Below, piece after piece: positions 51,249 to 62,632 of a DNA stretch of 64,000 nt. Each line of letters opens with the position of its first letter. The first letter of the stretch is position 1. The notes under the pieces were generated by a model. That model ran no database searches, was not told the DNA's origin, and worked only from the letters and a program-made list of their open reading frames with translations. Made by a program: the position numbers and the translations under genes. Location of the stretch: NCBI GenBank assembly GCA_947579605.1, contig OX388313.1, positions 30,259,214 through 30,323,213 on the forward strand, written 5' to 3'. Source of the stretch: Athripsodes cinereus. Taxonomy: Eukaryota; Arthropoda; Insecta; Trichoptera; Leptoceridae.

Positions 51249-52895
51249 GCATGTCCCTTGAACCCCGCCCCGGAACTCCAGTCAGAAAAAGAGTTCTCTC
51301 AAAGGTTTGCACATGTAATCCGCGGAGTCATTGACTTTGCCGGTCTCATTCCTGGTTTCCAACTCCTTTCCCAAGAAGACAAATTCGCGCTACTTAAAAG
51401 TGGCCTGTTTGATGCATTATTTGTTAGATTAATCTGCATGTTCGATGCACCCCTCAATAGTATAATCTGTCTAAATGGACAAGTCATGAAACGAGATTCA
51501 ATTCAGAATGGAGCCAACGCCAGGTTCTTAGTAGATTCAACATTCAAATTCGCCGAAAGGATGAACTCAATGAGACTAACAGATGCTGAGATTGGTTTGT
51601 TCTGCGCCATAGTCCTTATTACCCCAGACAGACCAGGATTGAGAAATGTGGAACTTGTAGAAAGAATGTACACAAAACTAAAGTCCTGCCTACAAACAGT
51701 CATTAACCAAAATAGGCCAGGACAACCAGAGTTCCTGCACGAACTTATGAAGACCCTTCCTGACTTGAGAACACTCAGTACATTACACACTGAGAAATTA
51801 GTTGTCTTCAGAACAGAACACAAAGAATTGTTGAGACAACAAATGTGGTCGATGGAAGATGATAACAGCAAGAGTCCTGCTGGAAGTTCTTCGTGGTCTT
51901 CCGGTTCTGATGTTGCTATGGATGAAGCTGTAAAGAGTCCTTTGGGCTCAGTATCGTCAACAGAATCAGCATGCTCAAATGAAAATGACCATTACTCAGG
52001 AGCACCTTTGCTCGCTGCAACTTTAGCAGGAGTAGGTCGTTGTCCTGTAAGACCACGAGCTGATTCAGGTGGTTCCCGCGGTTCTGCCTCCTCAGGAGAG
52101 GATGATCTCATTGCTCCCGGCAGGCCGGGGCTTACCGTTACTCCCCTGGGCCGTCCAGTACACGCACATACGCACACCCACCCTAGCGTTCATCCACACC
52201 TACGCTACCGTAAATTAGATTCTCCCACCGATTCTGGAATTGAATCTGGAAATGAAAAGCACGAGAAACGACCGGGAACATCATCCGGTTGTTCGAGTCC
52301 TAGATCATCATTAGAAGAGCGTGGTGAAGATAGAAAACCTGTAGACAATATGCCAGTTTTGAAAAGAGTATTGGAAGCCCCACCACTATATGATACCAGT
52401 TCGTTAATGAAAGAAGCATATAAACCCCATAAAAAGTTCCGAGCAATGAGACAAAAAGAATCTGCTGAAGCCGAGGCTGTTCCAACTGGAGAACCTTCTC
52501 CACGACCATCTCAGCTGCAGATGCACCTCTCACGGCCGTTGCCTACTACTCCCCCCGCGCCAGCCCCCTCTCTATCGAGTACACACTCAGTGCTCGCACG
52601 ATCACTCATGGAAGAACCTCGTATGACTCCCGAACAAATGAAGAGGACAGACATCATCCAGAATTACATCATGAGAGGAGATAGGGATGCCGCTTATCGG
52701 TCGCCCCGTTGGCCCGCCTCAGTCCCTTCCCCCGTGTCAGCGCCTTCGCTGTCTCCCCGCCCGCCACCCTCAGCGCCCCGCTTGGAACTCCAGGTGGACA
52801 TTGCTGATTCCCCCCAACCTTTGAACCTCTCCAAGAAGTCTCCCACCCCTCCCCGCACTCCATACCATCCGCACAATGTACTACTCGAGGCGTAG
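51249..52895 (+). CDS. E75: E75 ligand-binding domain and F-region exon (3' terminal coding exon)
   Basis: Terminal coding exon of 548 codons plus TAG, acceptor TGTTTCAG at 51241-51248. The frame stays open nine bases upstream (an apparent Met-Phe-Gln), but that is intron. It starts ACPLNPAPELQSEKEF. The LBD covers about E75B residues 215-414, with signature FDALFVRLICMFD and LSTLHTEKLVVFR. His394 in the latter aligns with the haem-ligating histidine of Rev-erb and Drosophila E75. The rest is a Ser/Pro-rich F region with islands I recall from other insects: KLDSPTDSGIESGNEK, NMPVLKRVLEAPPLYD, RMTPEQMKRTDIIQNY and ELQVDIADSPQPLNLSKK, ending in LLEA. PLNLS (738-742) fits the PxDLS-like CtBP-binding pattern. 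No intron interrupts LBD plus F region. Confidence 0.97.
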   Translation, partial: ACPLNPAPELQSEKEFSQRFAHVIRGVIDFAGLIPGFQLLSQEDKFALLKSGLFDALFVRLICMFDAPLNSIICLNGQVMKRDSIQNGANARFLVDSTFKFAERMNSMRLTDAEIGLFCAIVLITPDRPGLRNVELVERMYTKLKSCLQTVINQNRPGQPEFLHELMKTLPDLRTLSTLHTEKLVVFRTEHKELLRQQMWSMEDDNSKSPAGSSSWSSGSDVAMDEAVKSPLGSVSSTESACSNENDHYSGAPLLAATLAGVGRCPVRPRADSGGSRGSASSGEDDLIAPGRPGLTVTPLGRPVHAHTHTHPSVHPHLRYRKLDSPTDSGIESGNEKHEKRPGTSSGCSSPRSSLEERGEDRKPVDNMPVLKRVLEAPPLYDTSSLMKEAYKPHKKFRAMRQKESAEAEAVPTGEPSPRPSQLQMHLSRPLPTTPPAPAPSLSSTHSVLARSLMEEPRMTPEQMKRTDIIQNYIMRGDRDAAYRSPRWPASVPSPVSAPSLSPRPPPSAPRLELQVDIADSPQPLNLSKKSPTPPRTPYHPHNVLLEA

Positions 52896-54200
52896 TGCCA
52901 CATATTAGAATTTTATTCTTATTAATAATTATGATCCTCATTGGAAACTTTAAACCAAATAATTAATTGACTGGCGTAGTAGGAACTTGTGCCGAAGTAT
53001 TGTTGTACATATAAATATAATGAATACATATTACATTTATATAATAGAGTTTATCAACTGTAGATGTATCTATGATAATAGTACATAGTAATATTGTGAA
53101 TAAAAAATACAACTAATTATTTGATTAAGTATATCGGAGACTTGAGAGCGGTGAGTGTCCGCCACCATCCTATTAATTATTGCGTTATGTATACATATTA
53201 TTATGAAATTTTGTTTAGATTTAAATTTTTTTAAATTAATAATATATTTGTGATATAATAATTATCATTTTTTTTTTAAATAATTGATCGCTTGAAGGGT
53301 AGACAAAGTATTATTGTCTAAAGTCTCTTCAGTGTATTTTGAAAAACCGCATATTTTTTATGTGCATAACATCAATTTCGTTTTAGACATTATTACATCA
53401 GTAAGGTATGAATTAAACAAAACATCTTTTTTTTATAATTATGTCTTGTTTATTATGTTTAGTAGTATACCCACCAGTTTGTTTGGGGGGCATTTGCCTC
53501 GAAGTGCGATCGCCCCCCATTTAAGGCGAATATTCGATAATTATCTATTTATTTTTTAAGTATCGGACATTATTTTATTTACCTTTTTTTCTATGAAGAA
53601 TTAATTTTATTATTTTATTTCGTTATAACGTTTTAGATTTTAGTTAAATGCGCGTGTATATATTTATATATTATAATAATTATTAAAATAAAATAAAAAA
53701 TAAATTTAAAAAAAAATGAAAAATAATAATTTGAGATATTTGTTTCTCTGACTATGACGGAGATGTGCAATCAGCCGTACCCGGCATTTCGTACATTTAA
53801 ATGCTATATATAATATATTATATATTTAGTAGATAATTTATATATATGTATATGAAAAAATATACAGTAAGTGTGAACAAACCTAAAAATGTAATAAATT
53901 TGTAAAGTAAACAATACCTACTGAATGAAAAGAAAAAGTACTCGTATAAAAAACTTGCAATATTTAATGTAAAAAGGTCGTGAGGGCAGGTCAAAAAGTG
54001 CGACGACATGTTGTGAATTTTTCGGTCGACCCTCTTGACGATCTCATTTTTTAAGTTCTGCGCTGAATGATAATATAATAATATAAAAGTCGCGAACATT
54101 CATGTTGTATAAAAAATATTAGTATTTTGTTCTGTATTTCTATCTATATAGCGATTATATATATTATAATGTGTAATAATAAACATTTGAAAGTCGATTG
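52896..54200 (+). other. E75: E75 3' untranslated region (end uncertain)
   Basis: Very AT-rich sequence after the TAG, with many ATTTA and TATTTAT motifs of the sort linked to rapid mRNA turnover. AATAAA hexamers occur at 53099-53104, 54178-54183 and 54745-54750, so the transcript may end anywhere from about 53.1 to 54.8 kb. Two exact Pumilio-type UGUANAUA matches occur at 53004-53011 and 54229-54236, and a K-box-like TGTGAT at 53249. In AT-rich DNA each could be chance. The end is set arbitrarily near the second hexamer; transcript data would be needed to place it. Confidence 0.45.
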
Positions 54201-57200
54201 TTGATAATAATAATAATAAAAGCATTGATGTAGATAATATAATTTATTATTATTATTATAAGAACTATTGTATTTCTCATATCGACTTGTGTATTTTGAA
54301 AAATAATCTTGTTAAAATATTAAAGGTAAATAATCAGCGAAGAAAATGATATTTTTGTAAATTCATTGTGAAATAAATAAAAAAAAATTGATGGCATATT
54401 GTTCACTCTTTTTCGTATATATATATAAAATTTATTATTATTATCACACTGTTGTACCGCGTCAATGCATTTAACAAAGATATGTTTGAAAATATATGTC
54501 GCGACCATCTGCCAACTTAATGCGTATTACTATATTTCCATTTTTTATGAGACTAACTGATTTTTGTGTAATTTATTATTATTGTATTTATTATTATTAT
54601 TATAATTCCTAGAACAGTAGTCAGATGGCGCGCATATCGCATGAGTCTGTAATAGTAAATATTCTCGTCGTTGATTTTCTTCCATATTTATTATTATTAA
54701 TTATTGTAATAAAATTATGACACGTTATTTTTTAAACATTTTCCAATAAAATGTGACATAAATTTATTATAATTGATAATTTTTAAATAATTAATCAAAA
54801 ATACGACGAGAATAGCAATAAAACAAAATACCTACATACGTTATTAATAAAACAATTTATCAACAAAAATGTAAAATAATACCTACTTCAAAAAACTAAT
54901 TTTTTTTGGTTTTCAAATGATAGCAGAAAAAATAAACAGGTCATTACATTGATTTAATTTTTATTAAAAATGTCTATTATAATTTTTGTAACTTGTACAA
55001 ATTTGTTTCAAACTGCAATAAATACAACATTTATTACATTTTTATTATGTAATTGTATGAAAATAAAATTGACACTTGTTTTGCAGTTGATAATTAATAA
55101 ATAAATAAAAATCATAGTTTACTGTATATCATTCATAAAATAATAATTATTATTGTTCCATGTTTTCGTGACAGTGTTTTATTAATATTTATTATGATAT
55201 TTATAAAATTATTCTATTTCTTCACAATGATTGATTATTTAAAAATATAAAAAATAGTCACTTGAATAATGTTAATTGTAACTGTCCGGCCCATAAGTCG
55301 GCAGGAATGTATTGTCACTCGTTTTTTATTATTATTATTGTTGCTTGATAATAAAAAAACAATGATAATAATAAAAATACCTCAGATTGCCCCTGTGCTA
55401 GCATTGGTGTCATAGAAAAACCATAAAAGTCATTAATCATTAAAAAAAAATATATATCAATTTTTTCTCTGCGCCTCTGTTTTTATTATCCATGATGTCT
55501 TTCATATTTTCGAACTAAATTTGAAAAAGTAGTTATTATTATTATTATGAGAACAGACCCCCCCCCTTTCTCGCATAGATGAATAAATAAATAAATTAAA
55601 ATGTTTTTAGATTGATCTGTGTTATTAATACTAGTAGTTGAAGTGTATTAATTATGTAAGTCTTGTGAAATAAATAAAAAATCAGAAAAATGAAAAGAGA
55701 ATAATAATTACCATTTAAAGATAGTAATAAAAATATTATTATTAGTAGTGAAATATTATATATTTTATAAAATAAATTGTAAAAAAATTGACAAAAAAAT
55801 CTAGTAACGCAGAGAAATAAGACCAAAAAATTTTGTGAATTAATAGTTTGCCAACACTTTTGCTAGTACATGTGACGTCATACCGTACGTTTACTGATGA
55901 TTCAATTAATATAAGCATGTGTTATGTGACGCGTGCTGTTACCAAATAATGTAATCTTGTTTTTAAAAAAAGAACGGCTTTAAAAGTCACACAAAATATG
56001 AAATTTAGTCTTATAATGATAATAGAATACACAACAACTAAAAAAACATGTGTATTTAAAAAAAACCGTACTATATTTTGATGGCATATGGTGGCACATT
56101 TGGCAACGGTGTGCGAAAAACGGACATGTTTTGTTTCATTGACATTAATTTGTTTTGTGTAATAATGATAAATATTTAAATTTAAATACTGTAAACATGT
56201 TCCATGTATAATAATTGTCATTAGCTGAGTGAAAAAACGAGAATTTGTTCTGCTTCTACACTCAATTGATATTTTTCGTTTTTTTTTGAGAATCATATTT
56301 TTATTCATTAAGATTAATTTTTGTACATTGTTTTACAACAATAATTAAAAAATAAGATTAATTTAATATACAATATTAATTTTTTGAAATCATATATACA
56401 GTTTTTTTTGTTATTATTAATTCTCGTTTATTCGTTTCTTTTTTTTAATACGCACACCGAAGTCGCAATAAAATATTTGTGTCATTTATGATGCACACTA
56501 CTGTCTTCTAAGTACGGCCCTGTTTTTTATACAGGGTGTTTTAAAAAAAATACATATATTTTACAGTTGTGACATATCAAGCCTGCCAGTATAACTAAAT
56601 TTAAAAGAAAAATTGTATAATGAGAAATAAAAAAACTTTAAATTATTCTTATTATTGTAATATTCTTATTAATACATACATATTATTATTATTATTATAA
56701 TGTAATATCATGGATGCCAAGAGTGTGTTTGTTTTTAGTATTTTGTAAGCTTAATAAAAAAACAGTTCTCAAATTATTGTTACACGATGATGATGATGAT
56801 GATGAAGATGAAAAAATGAAAGATCGTAAGAAAAAATAAATTGTCTGGTGAAAAAAATTATATAAAAGTATTTCAATTATGACTTACACCCCTATACCTC
56901 TAATCCTATTTTACTACTGTACTCAATACTAAAGAAAATTTAAAAGATGATAAAAAAAATATATGGAGAATACAATTATTTTCTATCTGCAAATAAATTT
57001 CTTTCATTATCTGAGGATGATACTAATAATTGTCTTAAGGGTGATGTATTACAAATCGCTTTAACAGGAAATTCAAAAATTAACAAAAGGGTGGGAGATC
57101 TTATTTGCTGAGGACTACGCAGAAGAAATGAAAAATCACCATTTATAATTAATTATATTATTTAGCAATGAGAGATAACACCCATTCTGGAAACCTTTAA

Positions 57201-57421
57201 ATTGTCATGGAATAAAGAGAGATTCTATTCTCGCATCTAAAAAAAATTTCAAAAATGAAATTATTAAAAAAAGAACATGCTTTCAAAATTCTTATAGCAA
57301 ATTACTTGTACCTAATAAATTAAATGAACTGTATATCATAGCGATGAGGTTTACCACTCAACCTGAATGGATTATTTTTTTGTTGGCGTGGAGAGGACGC
57401 CTTCCAAGTTTGAGATAGTTC

Positions 57422-57592
57422 TGAGTTCGTCGGTACCCTGGAGGTAGAGAGAGTCTCGGTCTCGTGTATAAGAGGTGCGCGGTTTCATCCTAGGTGCCGG
57501 CAAACTCCTCTTTTCACAAGCTTTTAGCTTACTGTGAAAGGTGTACAAAGTTGTATCAGGGTTTATAAGGTAAATATTTGAAAAAAAAAAAT
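57422..57592 (+). mobile_element. tRNA-derived SINE (family 1)
   Basis: Near full length: head GGTACCCTGGAGGTAGAGAG, then GCCGGCAAACTCC, AGCTTACTGTGAAAGGTGTA and an A-rich end. The B-box region is altered. Followed at once by a fold-back family end (57604) and a family-2 SINE. Confidence 0.75.
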
Positions 57593-57640
57593 GTTTGTTA
57601 CTTTCGGCAGGTCTGCCGACTACCCCACTTGTGGGATATG

Positions 57641-57785
57641 TTAAACAAAGCACACCTCGCAAGAAGCATAGGTTGCGGGTTCATGTCCCGTCCAGAGCAT
57701 TACCAAAAAAGTAGCCTTGTCTGTTCTAAGCTTTACTTTACATAATAACAATTTTATGTGTTAAATTTACATAAAATATATAACG
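57641..57785 (+). mobile_element. tRNA-derived SINE (family 2)
   Basis: tRNA-like head with B-box GGGTTCATGTCCCG at 57677-57690, then TCCAGAGCATTACC and a body reading CTTGTCTGTTCTAAGC and GTGTTAAATTTACATAAAAT. The second copy, at 62633-62785, matches throughout in inverse orientation, which is what defines the family. Confidence 0.65.
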
Positions 57786-58263
57786 ATTAATTGTAAAAAA
57801 ATAAACAAAATTCATATAAAAAAGACAAAATGATTTCTTCTATCTTTCTAAAACATCACAGTCGCTTCTGCAAGTGGGGTATACAGCGGAATAACTGAAT
57901 CCAATCTGTATCTGTGCACCTCTTGCGAAGTTAAGAATTATTGTATTTGCAAAGTATGTTCTTACATCCAAATACTATTTCTATAGTGGAGGTAGGTACG
58001 TACTAGTACTAGCTATGATAAGCTAGGCTAGGATAAACTATAGTTATATTGTAATATGTTCATAATGATAGCAGTAGTTATAGCGACCATGTAACGGTAT
58101 GACACTTTAGTATGACGGGTTGACGACCGGTCACTAGCGAACAAACAAATAAACATATCTACCTATGTACATTATAATAATCATAATAATTATTATTATT
58201 TGCGGAATGGAAGCTACAAGATTAGTATATTTTTCATATTTTCATAGCATAATGTCATTCGGT

Positions 58264-58870
58264 TAGAAGATTCGATCCCAGTCCTTTCTTTTAATCCCGG
58301 GATTTCAGGATAATCTACAGTTAAACCCTGGATAGTCCCGGGATTGTATTGGTAATGAAAAGCGGTAAAAAAGTCAGTAAACCATAACATAATATAACAT
58401 GCATTGATAGTTCACACAGATCGAGTTAGTCCCAAATTAAGATGGGAGTCTTCTATTATGGGTACTAACGCGACGATGTCATGTCAAAATCAGTTTTTTA
58501 TTTATATTTTGGCAATGTATTTAAGTTTTAAATTAATTTTCTTTTATTTTTTGATACAATAAATCATAAACGGCTAAGTGAATACCGTGCGCAAAACAAA
58601 CTTGGTGCTCTGTATTAACAAGTTTTCCAACCTTCAGGATAACATTTGGACCATCAGTGACTATTGCCATAATATCGGTATCTAGTGAGATATCGAACTC
58701 AGAAAGGTGCTGTTTTAAGATAAGAACACAAGTTTCGGCTGTCAGTGATTCATTACTGCGAACGAGTCCCAAAATCCTGACTTATTTAAAAAAATTACTA
58801 ATCCCGAAAATCCCGAGATTCGTTAAATTTAATCCCGAAAATAGAAATATGACCAGGATCGAAACCACTG
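58264..58870 (-). mobile_element. Internally deleted hAT element with transposase remnant
   Basis: Element of 607 bp. Right terminus (read on the reverse strand) CAGTGGTTTCGATCCTGG; left terminus TAGAAGATTCGATCCCAG, 11 of 15 positions alike. Flanks CATTCGGT and CATAGGGT look like an aged 8-bp target duplication. Inside, the reverse-strand frame 58772-58533 encodes LILKQHLSEFDISLDTDIMA, IVTDGPNVILKVGKL and HQVCFAHGIHLAVYDLLYQK, the D...VTDGA.N...LG....HQ.C.AH...L signature of hAT/BED-type transposases (the middle of the catalytic region). The rest of the transposase is missing. Confidence 0.75.
58395..58490 (+). mobile_element. CACAGATCGAGTTAGTCCC repeat fragment
   Basis: Longer copy of the terminal repeat at 8178, with TTATGGGTACTAACGCGACG downstream, matching the inverted copy at 62517-62590. 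It lies inside the hAT element at 58264-58870, so it is either a nested insertion or captured sequence. Confidence 0.5.
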
Positions 58871-58983
58871 CATAGGGTATACTGTTTTGGGGAAATGTTT
58901 CTTAATCATAAAGAATATATTTTTAAATGTTTAGAATATTTACTATTTTTTACTGGATTTGGACACAACGTACAGATGACAAA

Positions 58984-59068
58984 ACCAATCAAGTCCAAGG
59001 ACAATCCGCATGTTAATTTCATGCCGTGAGTCCGCTGGCTACCCCGATTGTAGGATATACCGTGATGT
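58984..59068. repeat. Fold-back/MITE family end
   Basis: GTCCGCTGGCTACCCCGATT followed by GTAGGATATACCGTGATG, an inverted copy of the arm at 37222. Confidence 0.55.
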
Positions 59069-59090
59069 TATAATAATGATATTGTTATTT

Positions 59091-59269
59091 AAAAAAAAAG
59101 ATATATCTGGGTTTTCGTTATAAACCCAAATACAACCTTATACACCTTTCACAGTAAGCTACTAAAAGTTTGTGTCGTGAAAGCGGAGTTTGCCGGCACC
59201 TGGTATTGAACCACGGACCCCTTGTTCACGAGGCCGAGACTCTACCTCCAGGCTACCGACGAACTCCAG
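59091..59269 (-). mobile_element. tRNA-derived SINE (family 1), best-preserved copy
   Basis: On the reverse strand: GTCGGTAGCCTGGAGGTAGA (A-box region, + coordinates about 59244-59255) and B-box GGTTCAATACC (59202-59212), then GGTGCCGGCAAACTCC, CTTACTGTGAAAGGTGTATA and AAACCCAGATATATC with an A tail at 59091. Reference copy for the family. Confidence 0.82.
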
Positions 59270-59715
59270 ATACAATGTTGGTCTTAAGAATTATTAATTA
59301 ATTCAGTACCATACAAAGTAATGTACTCACATTTTTTCAAAACAATATACTTGTTCAAAATACAATTACCTACTTCATCTTTCCCGACTTAGTATTTATG
59401 TTTCTTGGAAAAAAAGAGTCCTTTAATCTCTCCTTACACGTGTAAACTTGAGGCTTGGGATGAAGTGAAAGGATATAGAGGGTAGGGGGTGGAGAAACTG
59501 GAAATAAAATAAAATTTCAGGAATTACAATATCATTATTTAAAGTAGAGATGAACGGAATTATTTGTTTATTTATTATTTAGGATATTATTTAATGACTT
59601 TTGTCGAGTTACTAGCTATTATAATCGTGCTAGCAAATTTTTGGGTTAGTTGGAAGATGTCTCCTTCATACGGTAAGACTTGTGTATTGTAATAGTAGTT
59701 GATTTATTGATCACG

Positions 59716-59940
59716 TTGACGTTCTTCTTCTGTTAGACCCAAAGGTCTGTTAATGCAGGAAGGTCCTCTTACGATTTGGAGACCCATCTGTTCTTCCATC
59801 GTTTTGAGGGTCTTTCTGGTCGGCGCCGTCTCTCAGGTAGTCCATGTAGAACAATATTTGAAATTCTGGTATCGTTCATCCTTTGAATGTGTTCGTTCCT
59901 TTAGTATCTTCGTTGTTTTCTTTCCCATGTAACGCATCTT
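59716..59940 (-). mobile_element. LINE remnant, RT C-terminal tail
   Basis: One reverse frame reads SNIVLHGLPERRRPERPSKR followed by WKNRWVSKS and a stop, the R(R/P)GRP.KRW pattern at retrotransposon C-termini. Upstream frames are shifted. Degenerate and 5'-truncated. Confidence 0.5.
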
Positions 59941-60775
59941 CAAATTGACGTTTATATTATACAACTCCATATTAACTTGTGTAAAAATACACAATTTGTT
60001 TAAGTTTGGCAACTTTATAATGACTGAGTCATCTGGTTTCGACTTAGAAAGTCATTTATTATGATCTAAATTTATGACAAAATGCACTTAGAATATATTA
60101 TGAATCCACCGATGACATGATACAATGCGAATATCTGCTTCTTACGAGACACTCAACAACTTATAGAGACTAATAAATGCGATACCTGCTAAACTTTGAA
60201 GTTATACAACGAAGAAGTTACAAACTCAACAAAAATATTTATAATAATTTTCTTAAACGCTTTCATTATAAAAGAAAATTTAGTTTGTTTTTCTTTTAAC
60301 TTTAAGAATACAAAAAAAAAATTATACCTACCCACTAAAAATGTACACAAATGTCAAAGATACATTTACTCTCTTTAAAAGTTAAGTAATTTTAACAATA
60401 TTCTATCGTGGCTTAGTTCTTTCAAGAAGCTTTATTGTGTCGAGACACGTGTATGAAAAGGCTTAGAAAAAATTTCATATCACACAATCATATTTATGCT
60501 ATCACATAAATACGAATATAACTTATGTACGTTCTATTGTCAATGTTACCCCTCGGCAGTATTTGGTGGAATTCCATATTTAATTAACACTTTGTTCCGT
60601 GTTCATCAGGAAACTCCTGTTGGCAAAGGTATTTTACGAATATCTGCCTTTTACAAAACATTCAAAAACTTACAGAAAAGAGCGGGAGATAGTCAAAAAG
60701 CAATAAAATCTCAAAATAAATAGTTTCTTTTTAAATCAGATACATAATCGTAGTCACTTTATTTAAAAGTTCGTG

Positions 60776-61000
60776 TTTTGGACATGTGGAACGAATGGAA
60801 GTGGAAAGGATGTCAAAGAGGATAAACTTGTCTGAATGAAGGGTTGTGAGGAAGCGGTGGCATTCTAGAACTACGTGACTTGATCAGGTTATTCAAATTC
60901 TCAAAGACAGGCGAGTATAAGTAAGAGTCATCGACGTGCATGCATGAGAAATTGTATGAATATAGACGAAGCGAAAAAAGTATTTAAGGAAAGATAAATA
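60776..61000 (+). mobile_element. LINE remnant related to the one at 2858
   Basis: GHVERMEVERMSKRIN, then LDQVIQILKDRR and, in a shifted frame, HRRACMRNCMNIDEAKKVFK. Same family as the reverse-strand fragment at 2858-3150, with several stops and frameshifts. Confidence 0.6.
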
Positions 61001-61298
61001 AATCAATTGTCTAGTTTTAATTATCTTCTTATTTATTTAACAAAATAACATTAGTATCTACATTTTGAACACAATATAAGATTAACAAGTAAATTTAAAT
61101 ATAACGTTAAATAATAAAAACAATAAAATATTAAAATAAATTTATATTGACAATGTAGAACCCCAACATTATTAGAGTTGACTCTCCCATGATGTTCTAT
61201 GAAAATAGTACAATCATGGGAGATCGCACTTACAGAGCTACAGGGACAAAAATCTACTAACTATCCTGGTGGATGATAGAAGAACAGCCATCTGCATG

Positions 61299-61505
61299 CT
61301 ACATTATTTTGAGCCTGTTATCTACTCCCAATTTTCTGAGATTGCTTGACAGACTCTTAGGTATTAAACCATTCACAGACAACACTGTAGGCACGATGAT
61401 TGTGGTTGGTGTTCTCCACATATCTTTGATTTCGTGAGCAAGATCAAGATATTTTACTATCTTATCCTGCTCAGCTTTATTTAAATTTTCATCCTTATAG
61501 TAGGT
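61299..61505 (-). mobile_element. LINE remnant, post-RT C-terminal region
   Basis: Reverse-strand frame ending at a TAG (61301-61299): DENLNKAEQDKIVKYLDLAH, EIKDMWRTPTTIIVPTVLSV, NGLIPKSLSSNLRKLGVDNR. The KY.DL..EI...W......IP.V....G.IPK.L...L..L pattern is the conserved tail of another non-LTR family. After the stop comes MQMAVLLSSTRIVSRFLSL, a usual 3' continuation in the same family. Confidence 0.72.
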
Positions 61506-61757
61506 ATAGTGATTATTATTATTATCTATATGACGTTCCGTTCTCTCTGCCTACCCCACTAGGAACACGGTGTAAGGGTATTTTATAGTATATCACCCAT
61601 TCCTAACACATTACAAATGAAAATACTCTTAGGTAATTATACATAAACTTATAAAAGTAATCCAATCTTTACATATAACATTGGCATACTACTTATATTC
61701 TGTATATATTTCTATGGTGTGTTAGCTACTACGTATGGTATGGTATGGTGTAGTTAT

Positions 61758-61759
<2 letters not shown>

Positions 61760-61815
<56 letters not shown>
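61760..61815. repeat. Long TG microsatellite
   Basis: About 28 uninterrupted TG units, likely polymorphic and able to adopt Z-form. Confidence 0.97.
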
Positions 61816-61817
<2 letters not shown>

Positions 61818-62220
61818 GCTCGACCTTGTGAGGGTTGTTGACTCCACTAATACTTTGCGACTCTACACGACTCACTTTAGACTCATCCTCTTTCGCCATA
61901 CAACAATAATATTATTTCCCGTCCTTTGTTTCGTAACATAAGACTATTTAGGGTTAAATCGAAATACGCGGATTGTTAAACTGTTTGTGAATAATTTTAA
62001 AATTAACCCTTTTTAAAGTTTCACAATCGTCAGTAAATATCTAACGATCTCTGGCGCCATCATGGCGCCATCAAGGGTTTCAGGTTGATGATCAACGATA
62101 AATTGTCAACAGCCTGAACACAATCATAAAGAAGGTTGCTGTAAGTTGATATATATGCTCAATGGATGTTAAACAAAATGGTTTGAAACAGGAATTATTA
62201 AAATTTTCTACATTATACAC

Positions 62221-62388
62221 TTTTTTTTAATTAACCAGCATTTGTAATAAACCTTAATATATTCTGGTACCCTTGCAGAAATCAATATGTTTATGTTGTG
62301 AAGGTGGAGTAGGTTGGCAGCGAGTGAAATTTAACTCGGACCTATCGATTGATTGTTCGAGACTATATCATCAAGCTACCCACCTAAA
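62221..62388 (-). mobile_element. Diverged SINE of family 1
   Basis: On the reverse strand GGGTAGCTTGATGATATAGT then CTCGAACAATC and TGCCAACCTACTCC parallels the family-1 head, ending in an A-rich tail at 62221. The B-box is lost. The most diverged of five copies. Confidence 0.5.
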
Positions 62389-62516
62389 TAAGAATTATAA
62401 ATTGTCAATTTTTATTTTCAGATTTCTGTCATCTGTAAATTGCAAAACTTGATTTACTTGGCTCTGGGTGTTACATCTATATGTGTTTAGTGCATTGTAT
62501 ATAATGTGTATCGTCA

Positions 62517-62590
62517 TGTTAGTACCCATAATACAAGATCCAGTCTTAGTTTGGGACTAGCTCGATCTGTGTCAATTGTCTATCCATGTT
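62517..62590 (-). mobile_element. CACAGATCGAGCTAGTCCC repeat fragment, inverted
   Basis: Reverse complement of the block at 58405-58485: TTGGGACTAGCTCGATCTGT with TAGTACCCATAATACAAGAT before it, followed by an ATGTT microsatellite. Confidence 0.55.
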
Positions 62591-62632
62591 ATGTTATGTT
62601 ATGTTATTTATTTATTGATACAATAAACGGCT

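Noticed and set aside
57372..57662. 96-codon reverse-strand open frame
   Set aside because: Spans a SINE and a fold-back repeat end; not conserved as protein.
57677..57690. Functional tRNA gene
   Set aside because: Only the B-box region is tRNA-like; the acceptor and anticodon arms do not pair and a SINE body follows.
60496..60723. 75-codon frame with a Lys-rich end
   Set aside because: Not recognised and without context; left uncalled rather than named.
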